From NCBI RefSeq assembly GCF_015356755.1, contig NZ_JADFCO010000063.1:1-64000 (forward strand): a stretch of DNA of 64,000 nucleotides, in the 5' to 3' direction. Positions 16,795-24,647 of this stretch are shown here, one piece after another. The notes under the pieces were generated by a model that was given only the letters and a program-made list of their open reading frames with translations, was not told the origin of the DNA and searched no databases. The first letter of the stretch is position 1; every line of letters starts with the position of its first letter. The stretch comes from Nonlabens antarcticus. Its GTDB lineage: Bacteria > Bacteroidota > Bacteroidia > Flavobacteriales > Flavobacteriaceae. The translations under genes and the position numbers were made by a program.

Positions 16795-17227
16795 TTTCAA
16801 AAGATTCTACTATTGAAGCAGCTAATTTCTTGATTCTCGAATTCCCAGTTCTAGGACTCAACCTTACCCAAGAAATAACATCAAAAGTAGGGTTGAGTTT
16901 TCCTCGCAATAATATAAGTTCTTTCTGTACAAGGTATTCTACAGCCTCTCTATAGGATTTTTCTACAGAGGTGAATTCTCTTGATTTTGGTAGTGGAAAA
17001 GATAAAAGAAGGATGTCATCAACATCATTGACTTCGTAGCCCTTAGCTTCATTAAATCGCTTTCTGAGAGTCCCTGTTCTGTTAAAATGAGCACCCGCTC
17101 TTCCAATTGTTCCTGTATAACTATTGGTCATTCCCACGTACACTATTTTGTGTTTTTTCGAAAGCCAAATATAGATATAGGCTTGGTCGGCACCATTGAA
17201 TGCGCCGAGGATACTAGTTTCAAGCAT
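16775..17227 (-). CDS. GIY-YIG nuclease
   Basis: 150 residues from ATG 17227, where ATGCTTGA overlaps the stop of the upstream GHKL gene by 8 bases; a longer start at 17260 is possible. Core signature: Y17-I-Y-I-W, then KIVYVGMTNS (29-36), R43 and H47 in GRAGAHFN, and ELILLRGKLNPTFD, whose asparagine fits the usual C-terminal position. The likely catalytic residues of a GIY-YIG nuclease are therefore present. Tight coupling to the GHKL ATPase suggests they act together, plausibly cutting DNA that lacks or carries phosphorothioate. No other domain is seen. Confidence 0.75.
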   Translation of the reverse strand: MLETSILGAFNGADQAYIYIWLSKKHKIVYVGMTNSYTGTIGRAGAHFNRTGTLRKRFNEAKGYEVNDVDDILLLSFPLPKSREFTSVEKSYREAVEYLVQKELILLRGKLNPTFDVISWVRLSPRTGNSRIKKLAASIVESFETNYSRF

Positions 17228-18989
17228 ACTTCTCGTCGCTATAATTTGGCGGTAAGTCATTTTCTAGTTTTCTGCACATATTAGCTAGAAATTCTGATAC
17301 TATTCTTCTGGACTCTCGCAAAATAACTTTAAGGTCGTCGTACTCATATTTTCCAATATTTTTATAGGCGTATAATTCGGAATCGGCAAACTGAAGCATC
17401 ATTAAATCAAAGAGAATCTGTAAATCTCTGTTCTCTGCATTATCCTCATAGATTAATCTTGCAAACCGATGAATTTTATTAATCCTTACACAGTTACCTA
17501 AATCGGTATCATAGTAAGGTTCCCAAAGCAGATTGTCTTCAACAGATGATACCCTGAATATTTTAGTGAGGTTAGCGTTCTTTTCGCCTTTAATGGCCTC
17601 TTCCTTTTCGTCTTCTGTATAGTCATCGTCAACAGTATCGTCCACTTCTTCACCCTTATCCTCTTTCATCATTTTAATTATCCACTTGATTTTTGAGGTC
17701 ATATCATCGGTTATCGCCTTTAATCGTTCTAAGGCTATTTCCTCATCAGGTAGGTCATCACCTGGCAGAATCTCTATCTGTTCAAATTCATCTAATAGCT
17801 TATTTGCGATTTCATTAGGTGCTTTATTTATAATGTCACGACTAATCTTTCCGGCATTTTTCCAAGCTGCTTTGCTTTTGCTTTTGGCTTCTTTGGTAAA
17901 ATCGCTTATGTTCCTAAATGCTTCTTCAGAAAGAGTCAGCGAAGATTTTTTTACATCAATATTAAAGAAATCGTCTGCCTCGTCATTGATGAGTATTCTT
18001 CCCCTAAAGGCATAAAAATCTTGGTCGTATGGGATTATGCCTTGTAGGTTTGAAGCCCAGGATATGAGTCTTTTATTTCTGTAAACATAGAAACCGTAAT
18101 TACCAGCCTCAATTAAATATCTTTCGCGAACTTCTTTGTCTCTTGATTCGCCTATATTTTTAATTCTATAGATAGGTGGATAGGGAAGTTGGGTAATTTC
18201 AATAGTTACATTTATTTCAAGTTCATCATCAAGAGTAAGCTCTTTTGGTTTTTCTATCCAACGTACTTCAGTTCCATCCCATTCATTTTCGTTCAAATTT
18301 CCATTTTCGTTGGCTTCAGATATAAACAATGGGTCAATTGCATCAATTTTTTTATCACCAATGGTAATATTCACACCGCTTTCAGAAAGGAAATAGAAAT
18401 AGATTACACCAACTTTTGTCTTAAGTTCTTTAATGGTGTTTCTGACACTTGGATGGTTGTTTAGTCTAATTTCAGAAATGATAATGATGGTACCCTTACC
18501 TTCTTTTAGATAGGTTTCAATCAGTTCAGATTCATTCTCTTCAATTTCAGTCTTTTCAGCAAAATATTCTTTTGCTTCCATTACTTTTGGTAGAGAGACT
18601 TCATACTTGTTAAATCCCGTTCCATTTGAAGAAATAACTTTAAGTACATCACCTTGCGAAAAAGAAGCGGATTTTAGGCCTAATCCAAATTTCGATAGCG
18701 ATTTGTCATCATAATGGTCATCTGTTGAACCGAGTTTTAATGCCTCTTCAATTGCACCTTCATCCATACCATCACCATCATCTATGATGATATATTCCTT
18801 GACATTGTTCCTTTTATAGTCGGAAAAGTCTTCGCGTTCTTTTTTGATTAAGAGGTTTATATTATTTGCATTAGCCCTTACAGAGTTATCTATGATGTCG
18901 CAAATGGCAGCAGAGGTTGTATAGCCAATTCTGCTCAATCCAAATAGAAGCCTACCGGCATCTATGGATAAATCAATTTTATCACTCAT
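17220..18989 (-). CDS. GHKL (Hsp90/MutL-like) ATPase in the phosphorothioation island
   Basis: 589 residues. ATP-fold motifs are clear: N-box AICDIIDNSVRA (D31 to N35, with Asp where Glu is usual), G1 DDGDGM (70-75) and G2 SKFGLGLKSAS (99-109). A second domain follows (about 180-380), then an acidic low-complexity segment near 455-480 and a helical C-terminus. It resembles MutL/MORC-like nucleotide-gated clamps. It lies 12 bases downstream of the SspD-like gene and overlaps the GIY-YIG gene, so it is the fifth gene of a coupled run. It is a candidate sensor or motor for the nuclease. Its exact family is not recognised. Confidence 0.8.
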   Translation of the reverse strand: MSDKIDLSIDAGRLLFGLSRIGYTTSAAICDIIDNSVRANANNINLLIKKEREDFSDYKRNNVKEYIIIDDGDGMDEGAIEEALKLGSTDDHYDDKSLSKFGLGLKSASFSQGDVLKVISSNGTGFNKYEVSLPKVMEAKEYFAEKTEIEENESELIETYLKEGKGTIIIISEIRLNNHPSVRNTIKELKTKVGVIYFYFLSESGVNITIGDKKIDAIDPLFISEANENGNLNENEWDGTEVRWIEKPKELTLDDELEINVTIEITQLPYPPIYRIKNIGESRDKEVRERYLIEAGNYGFYVYRNKRLISWASNLQGIIPYDQDFYAFRGRILINDEADDFFNIDVKKSSLTLSEEAFRNISDFTKEAKSKSKAAWKNAGKISRDIINKAPNEIANKLLDEFEQIEILPGDDLPDEEIALERLKAITDDMTSKIKWIIKMMKEDKGEEVDDTVDDDYTEDEKEEAIKGEKNANLTKIFRVSSVEDNLLWEPYYDTDLGNCVRINKIHRFARLIYEDNAENRDLQILFDLMMLQFADSELYAYKNIGKYEYDDLKVILRESRRIVSEFLANMCRKLENDLPPNYSDEKYA

Positions 18990-19001
18990 AATATTTATAT
19001 T

Positions 19002-20132
19002 TTAAATGAAACAACTGGCACAACCAAGGCCTTCTGCTTCAATAATTTCATCTTTCCAGCTGTTAGTGTTCCTTTTACTTAGTTGCCTTCTCATTCTAGT
19101 GAAATGTTCTTTCTTGATTGCTTGAACACGTTCGGGTTTGGATAGTTCCTCTAATGTTTCAGTATCCATCCAGTTGTAACCATCCTTTTCATATTCTTTG
19201 GCTTTATCGAATAGGGCAGGGTGGTTTTCAAGTAGCCAGACCCATTCTATTTTCTGCTGGTAAAAACAAAAAAAGCAACCAGACCTGCTACGTGAGTAAG
19301 TGCCGGTTTCTAATTTACCGTCAATTTCTACTTGGTATGATTTTTTTATGTAGTATGCAGGTATCCCAACACCACTATCATCGAGTATTTTAAAAATATC
19401 ATCCAATACTAAAACTTCATCATTCTCTATTAAAGGGAAATCGTCTAAAAGCGCTATGGGATAATCAGTATTTTCTTTTAGATAATGAAAAACAACTCTA
19501 TTGAATAATTTGATATCGCTGTTTAAAAGGAATTCTAATTTCTGTCCTTGCCGAAAGTTTGGTGAAATAGGCTGGTTGACTCTCTTGAGTATATCTTCTT
19601 TTAAATGACTTGGACTAAGATTGTCATAAAGCCTTGCTACTTTTGGAATATTATTATTAGCCAGAACTTCTTTTATAACATCTTCACTCCAGATATTTTT
19701 TCTAAATGGAAAAATAGATTGAACGTTGGTTTTTTTAGATATGTAACCCTCTCTGTTTTCATCCCCTCGAATCCCTACATATGATATTGTGGGTTCATCC
19801 CCAATATATTTTTCAAACGGTTCTAATTTTAGCTTTTTTGTGCACCATCTTGCAGTTGATGAGGGAAGATATCCGCCGTATTCGGCCAAGAAATGGTCAA
19901 ATGTGGTTTTATAAGGGGTCTCTTTTTCTGGTTCGACAGCAAAAATTGTTTTGATGTCCTTGCCCAATTTACTGTTTAGAGCTTCAACAAGCTCATAGGT
20001 CTCTTTTAACTCTTTCCCTGTGTCACAAGAATAATATTCTACATCCAAATCTGGATATAGGTTTTTGAGATAAAGCGCTAAGGCAGCACTATCTTTTCCG
20101 CCTGAGATACCAAGTACGTGTTTAACTTTCAT
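19002..20132 (-). CDS. sspD: PAPS-reductase-like phosphorothioation protein (SspD/DndC type)
   Basis: 376 residues. PP-loop SGGKDS (10-15) binds ATP, as in ATP pyrophosphatases. C97 (TARWCTKK), a C286-x-x-C289 pair (SGCFFC) and a C371-x-x-C374 pair at the very C-terminus could hold an iron-sulfur cluster or carry sulfur. DndC/SspD proteins activate the DNA backbone phosphate so sulfur from the desulfurase can replace an oxygen. Its start overlaps the ATPase 3' end by 11 bases. This is the enzyme that, with the desulfurase, marks the locus as a DNA sulfur-modification system. Confidence 0.85.
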   Translation of the reverse strand: MKVKHVLGISGGKDSAALALYLKNLYPDLDVEYYSCDTGKELKETYELVEALNSKLGKDIKTIFAVEPEKETPYKTTFDHFLAEYGGYLPSSTARWCTKKLKLEPFEKYIGDEPTISYVGIRGDENREGYISKKTNVQSIFPFRKNIWSEDVIKEVLANNNIPKVARLYDNLSPSHLKEDILKRVNQPISPNFRQGQKLEFLLNSDIKLFNRVVFHYLKENTDYPIALLDDFPLIENDEVLVLDDIFKILDDSGVGIPAYYIKKSYQVEIDGKLETGTYSRSRSGCFFCFYQQKIEWVWLLENHPALFDKAKEYEKDGYNWMDTETLEELSKPERVQAIKKEHFTRMRRQLSKRNTNSWKDEIIEAEGLGCASCFI

Positions 20133-23100
20133 CGTGCAAATTTTTTAAATATCTAATAATAGCAGCTGCGCTCAATTTTTCATTTTTGGACAACACCTTG
20201 GCCAAATCTTCCTGTAGTTTTGAAACGTACTTTTCGTCTGAAGGACTTAAAACAATATTTTGCTTTACCGTTTTACCAGAAACATCCGTGAATTGAAACT
20301 GTACCACTTCATTATCTACATCATCCGCCAAAGAATGTAGCTCTAATAGGTTGTCTAAATTTGAAAAAACCTTTCTTGTGTTATCCATTAATAGCGCTTC
20401 GTCCTCATCATTCATTTTTTCAACTGACTTGCCAAGAATCACATCGGCAATCGATTTTAACCAAGAATCACGTTCGTCAAGTTTAGACATTATGCGGTTA
20501 AGGAAGACCTTTTCCTTTTGAATCAACAAATGCGGTTTCAAAGACTTATAACGCGCTTGAATTTTGCTTTTGTAGGTAGTGAAATTATTACTATTGAAGT
20601 TTAAAGTGTCGCAAATATTCTCTTCAAATCTGTTTAACAACCCTTCGTAGGCAATTCGTATTTCATTAATGGAATCGTTTAAGCGCTCAATAAAACCGTT
20701 TAGAATTTCAGCATCATTTTCTTCGAGGTTAATGTTTTTGTAGCCTAATCCTTTTGGTATTTCTGATAGTAGTGCATTCTCTGGGTCTTTAGCGGAAGCA
20801 ATAGCATCCCTTAAACCTTTAGACGATGGGCTTAATCGATTGGTTTTTTTAACGTATTCGGGAAGTGCATTATAAAATGCTATGAAACTACTGAAAATAG
20901 AAATTAGCGAACTTTCTGGTTTATTGCTTGACGCATCAACACCAGTAATTTCTTTATATTTATTGAAAAGGTTCAGCCGGACACCTTCAATTTTATATGA
21001 TTTCAATTCATAATCAGAAGGTTTTTTGTGTACAAGGTCAAGAACCTCACTTGTTAGGTAAGGTACGTACCCAGAAGCTTTATGAAATAGTGCATAGTCT
21101 TGATTTTTGATTATGAGAAATATAGGAATCCAAAAGTCTATAAACCCTTTTTTAAGTTTAAATGGTTTTTTGGATAGTGATTCGTATAGTTCTGACAAGT
21201 TCTTTTTAATATGTTTTGAATCCTCTAAGAAATTTTCACAATGTAACCAAAGAGGATTAAATGTAGGATCTGTAGGTTCGGTTAGGATATACGCGTTGTT
21301 ATGAGCTCTGTGAATTCCGGTCTCTTTTAAAAGCCCTAAATAAATAGACTTCTGTGGTGGAAACTTGCGGTCATCATAATTTAAGTTTTCCTTTTCACTA
21401 TGCTCAAGCAAATCCTTCAATAAATTTTTTCTTGCGGTTAAAACAGGGGTGCTTAAGTATTCCTTGTTGACCATTTCATTCAAATATCGAGGTGTCGAAG
21501 GGTACTCTTTTTTTGATATTTGAGAGAGATTCCTGTTTAAGGAAACTTTTGAGTCAATCTTGAGTTTTTTACCATTGTAGAACCAGTCTGCGTTAGATTT
21601 TTCATAGATGCCGTGCTCTAATAGTTTTTGTAATTTTTGTACTTCGTAAGCCTTTTCTTCGGTTAGTATTTTCTTGACCACATTATCTTCTGAGTACTTT
21701 CGCAATACAAAGTCCATCTTTTCAATCTCGTATATACGTGATTTTACAAACTCGAAGTTTTTGAGAACTACATATAGTTGTGCTGGTTGTTGCGTATCGT
21801 TATTTTTTAAATCTTTTAGCTTTATATCCTTATTAAGGATTATATGCACATAACCGTCAATTTCCCCTTCTGGATTAATATTTTCAATATGATTAGATAT
21901 GTTTACTTTAAAAAATCTTGGTGTACCTATTTCAAAATAGGCTTCCTTTGCAAAGTGATATTTTTCTTTAAAGTAATGTTTGGTTTTTGAAGCAATATTG
22001 ATAGCAGTGTCGATATGGGAATTAGCATCTATCAATTCCTGCTCTATATCCACGTCAGTTCCGTCAATGAAGAAAAACTTATTACGATAATTATAGAACT
22101 TAATTATTTTTTGGCTTATTAATTTTTCAATGTATTGCTCAGAGTCAGGAATATTCAATGCATATTTTCCATAATATTCTAAGAAAGTTTTATCGAGCTT
22201 ACCAAAAGACTTTGCGAATAAATTTACCAGACCTATGGTTTTTATGATTTTTGCCAAGTTCTCATATCCAAAATCATTAATAGCTTCAGCTTTATCCAAT
22301 GCCTTAACAATTGTGTTCCATTGAGGCTTATGAGGGTTTGAATATCTGTCTTCTAATTCGCTTGTTAAATGAAGCGTTAGATAATCAAACACATCGGCTA
22401 CACTAAAAAAGGTGTGGTTGTCCTTATCTATTTTATCAAAGAAAACTTGACTATTTGCCAAGAAAGAGAATAGAGACCTTTCGTTCTGGCCATACTTTTG
22501 CAAAGTCTGAGCTAAAATATTTGCCGATAAAATATCGAATGGATAAAGCTTATTGGCTAAATCGTAGTTCAGCGTTTCTGAATTACTTACGAGCTTGCTC
22601 TCGTTTATTTTATTGAATAAATCCTCGAACCCAATGTCTTTTGGTCTTTCAATTTCAAGGTCTTCTATTCTGGCTGATGCCAAATAAAGTAACTGTTCAA
22701 TAGGTTCATCGAACGAGATATCAATTAGTCTTCCTTTTACCTTATCCCATTCATTCTTTTGGTTTTGAGATAAATTATTGGCATAGGAACCAAAATTTTG
22801 ATGCAGCGTTGTAATTAAAATGATATTTCTATTGGAATCATTTGCCAACTCAGCTAACTGTTGTATAAAGTACAATTCGCTATCCGGATTATGTTTGGCT
22901 GCATATTCAAGAAATTTACCAAACTCATCAATCAACACAACTAATATTTCATCTTTCTTTCTAAGCGATGTAGCTCTTTTGCTTATAGTATCGATAAGAT
23001 TAGAATTGGATGTGTTTTCCTTAAGCTTAAAAGAGTTTTTTAATACGTCTGTTAAAGGCGAAGCTTCACCAATAATTTTTAAAAACGAAAACTTTTCAAA

Positions 23101-23343
23101 TCCTTTAAATTGCCCATTAAGATTAGCAAAGTAGGGCTTCTTGTCGTTAAGATTTTTTTCTAAAGCCCAAAGGAAGCTGGACTTTCCTGTACCATATGAG
23201 CCAATTATATTAAATGAGTGATGTCCTTGCTGAAACCCAGTCACTATTCTTTCAAAAACATTTTTTGCATTGGGTGTAACAACGTAATTAATGTCATTTA
23301 CGACATCACGTTCAATGTTTGTGGATGTTGTAAATTTATGCAT
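20122..23343 (-). CDS. sspC: Large P-loop ATPase (SspC-like)
   Basis: 1073 residues. Walker A GSYGTGKS (48-55) and Walker B LVVLIDEFGKF (134-144) lie in an N-terminal ATPase domain, followed by about 900 residues of mostly helical sequence without other recognised domains. Large ATPases of this kind accompany DUF4007 and PAPS-reductase-like genes in Ssp systems and also occur in BREX (BrxC/PglY). No PglZ or BrxL gene is present, which favours Ssp. It overlaps the DUF4007 gene by 8 bases and the SspD-like gene by 11. Confidence 0.8.
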   Translation of the reverse strand: MHKFTTSTNIERDVVNDINYVVTPNAKNVFERIVTGFQQGHHSFNIIGSYGTGKSSFLWALEKNLNDKKPYFANLNGQFKGFEKFSFLKIIGEASPLTDVLKNSFKLKENTSNSNLIDTISKRATSLRKKDEILVVLIDEFGKFLEYAAKHNPDSELYFIQQLAELANDSNRNIILITTLHQNFGSYANNLSQNQKNEWDKVKGRLIDISFDEPIEQLLYLASARIEDLEIERPKDIGFEDLFNKINESKLVSNSETLNYDLANKLYPFDILSANILAQTLQKYGQNERSLFSFLANSQVFFDKIDKDNHTFFSVADVFDYLTLHLTSELEDRYSNPHKPQWNTIVKALDKAEAINDFGYENLAKIIKTIGLVNLFAKSFGKLDKTFLEYYGKYALNIPDSEQYIEKLISQKIIKFYNYRNKFFFIDGTDVDIEQELIDANSHIDTAINIASKTKHYFKEKYHFAKEAYFEIGTPRFFKVNISNHIENINPEGEIDGYVHIILNKDIKLKDLKNNDTQQPAQLYVVLKNFEFVKSRIYEIEKMDFVLRKYSEDNVVKKILTEEKAYEVQKLQKLLEHGIYEKSNADWFYNGKKLKIDSKVSLNRNLSQISKKEYPSTPRYLNEMVNKEYLSTPVLTARKNLLKDLLEHSEKENLNYDDRKFPPQKSIYLGLLKETGIHRAHNNAYILTEPTDPTFNPLWLHCENFLEDSKHIKKNLSELYESLSKKPFKLKKGFIDFWIPIFLIIKNQDYALFHKASGYVPYLTSEVLDLVHKKPSDYELKSYKIEGVRLNLFNKYKEITGVDASSNKPESSLISIFSSFIAFYNALPEYVKKTNRLSPSSKGLRDAIASAKDPENALLSEIPKGLGYKNINLEENDAEILNGFIERLNDSINEIRIAYEGLLNRFEENICDTLNFNSNNFTTYKSKIQARYKSLKPHLLIQKEKVFLNRIMSKLDERDSWLKSIADVILGKSVEKMNDEDEALLMDNTRKVFSNLDNLLELHSLADDVDNEVVQFQFTDVSGKTVKQNIVLSPSDEKYVSKLQEDLAKVLSKNEKLSAAAIIRYLKNLHDES

Positions 23344-24199
23344 CGTAATATTGCTCTAATATGTCCCACTTATTAGGGATATTTTTAATTTGTAATTCTT
23401 TTCTTCCCGCATCCTTTTTATAAACAACGTCCTTAAAAGTTTCTGAGATTTCCTGTATCTTGAGTTCCGTGCCTTCAGAAGAACAAGCGAATACATCGCC
23501 AATTTTGTTATGTATTTCATCAAAGCTTATAGACGTATGTTTTGGGAATTTATCTAAGATTAAGAAGTAAAATATTTCTTTGGCTATCTCTGGTCTTTCG
23601 CTCACTTTTAATTGAAAAACAGAACCTTCCTCGGTATCGGTAACTTTAGTGATTAAATTAAGGTCAATAAAAATGGATGATAAATCATCTTCCATATCCT
23701 TTATGTTCTTATCAGCTAAATAATATGTTTTTATAAATACCTTAATGTCGTTTTTTAAAGAGTTTTCAGCTATCGAAGTTTGATGGTTACTCGCTGCCCT
23801 AAGTAAATAACGAAGTAATTGTTGAGTGGTAAATTGTGAATTAACCCTACTTTTTCTAAATTCTTTGAAAACTAAAGGAAAAATAGATGCTAAATTGGTA
23901 TCTAACAATTTATAATGCAACAACCATAAGGTTCCTTCATACTCTAAAAGTGGGTCATATCCTGTATTACTATCAAAGATTTTATTGGCAAAAACAGTTG
24001 TTTGGCCTTCCTGATTTTTTATACCGAAAGCCTTCAGCCAGAAATTTATGGACATTACCATATTTTTCCCAACACCTAAAGCTGTTACGGCATCCGGATT
24101 TTTGAAAGACTGACCGGTAGAAAGATAATCGTAGCCCTTCTTCAACCAAAAATGGCGACAGTGAAATGTTTCGTGTCCTGTGAATGTTAGTTTATTCAT
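23336..24199 (-). CDS. sspB: DUF4007 protein (SspB-like DNA-nicking component)
   Basis: 287 residues. FTGHETFHCRHFWLKKGYD at the start and LGVGKNMVMSINFWLKAFGI at about 41-60 are the DUF4007 signature. In Ssp systems the DUF4007 protein SspB is reported to nick DNA so that sulfur can be put in on one strand. It overlaps the HTH gene upstream (8 bases) and the ATPase downstream (8 bases). Overlaps across four successive genes point to one tightly coupled operon. Confidence 0.85.
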   Translation of the reverse strand: MNKLTFTGHETFHCRHFWLKKGYDYLSTGQSFKNPDAVTALGVGKNMVMSINFWLKAFGIKNQEGQTTVFANKIFDSNTGYDPLLEYEGTLWLLHYKLLDTNLASIFPLVFKEFRKSRVNSQFTTQQLLRYLLRAASNHQTSIAENSLKNDIKVFIKTYYLADKNIKDMEDDLSSIFIDLNLITKVTDTEEGSVFQLKVSERPEIAKEIFYFLILDKFPKHTSISFDEIHNKIGDVFACSSEGTELKIQEISETFKDVVYKKDAGRKELQIKNIPNKWDILEQYYDA

Positions 24200-24512
24200 T
24201 TATTTTCGATTCGCCGTTTTTATTTTTTAAATAAATCAATTTGTCTTTACATTCAACCAAGATACTCTCTGGGTTTTCTTCTTCTAAAAGGGAAAACACC
24301 ACTTTATCGGTTAAATATCTTTTTTCCAACTCAGATACGGAAACATCAAAAAATGAAGCAAAATTAGAAAGAAGCCCTCTTTTAGGAAGCCTCTCATTTC
24401 TCTCGTATTTACCAAGTGTGGATTGGTCTATGTCTACCGCAGCCGCAACTTTTCTTATAGGTAGATTTTTCAATTCCCTCAGTGTTCTGAGATATTCACC
24501 CAATGTTTCCAT
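24192..24512 (-). CDS. XRE-family regulator of the phosphorothioation operon
   Basis: 106 residues. The helix-turn-helix occupies about 1-60 (YLRTLRELKNLPIRKVAAAVDIDQSTLGKYERNERLPKRGLL), followed by a short C-terminal tail rich in charge. It is the first gene of the sspBCD run and overlaps sspB by 8 bases. An inverted repeat 23-35 bases before its start could be its operator, so it probably represses its own operon. Confidence 0.88.
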   Translation of the reverse strand: METLGEYLRTLRELKNLPIRKVAAAVDIDQSTLGKYERNERLPKRGLLSNFASFFDVSVSELEKRYLTDKVVFSLLEEENPESILVECKDKLIYLKNKNGESKINE

Positions 24513-24534
24513 CGCCGTTGAATTTTATTTTAAA

Positions 24535-24547
24535 GACAAATATTGTC
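24535..24547 (-). promoter_or_regulatory. Operator-like inverted repeat before the XRE gene
   Basis: GACAA (24535-24539), ATA, TTGTC (24543-24547). On the minus strand the centre forms AATATTTG, one base from the TAnnTTTG -7 box, so a protein bound there would block the promoter. The position fits autoregulation. Confidence 0.45.
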
Positions 24548-24647
24548 CTTACAAAAATAGGATTATTTAGGCCATTAACAACTATTGAGATGAGATATAA
24601 TGACTTTATTTCTGCTCTGTGATTATTGATCAGGAAAACACTTAATT

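Noticed and set aside
20122-24199. BREX system
   Set aside because: The large ATPase resembles BrxC/PglY in general form, but no PglZ, PglX methyltransferase or BrxL gene is present; DUF4007 plus PAPS-reductase-like plus desulfurase fit Ssp.
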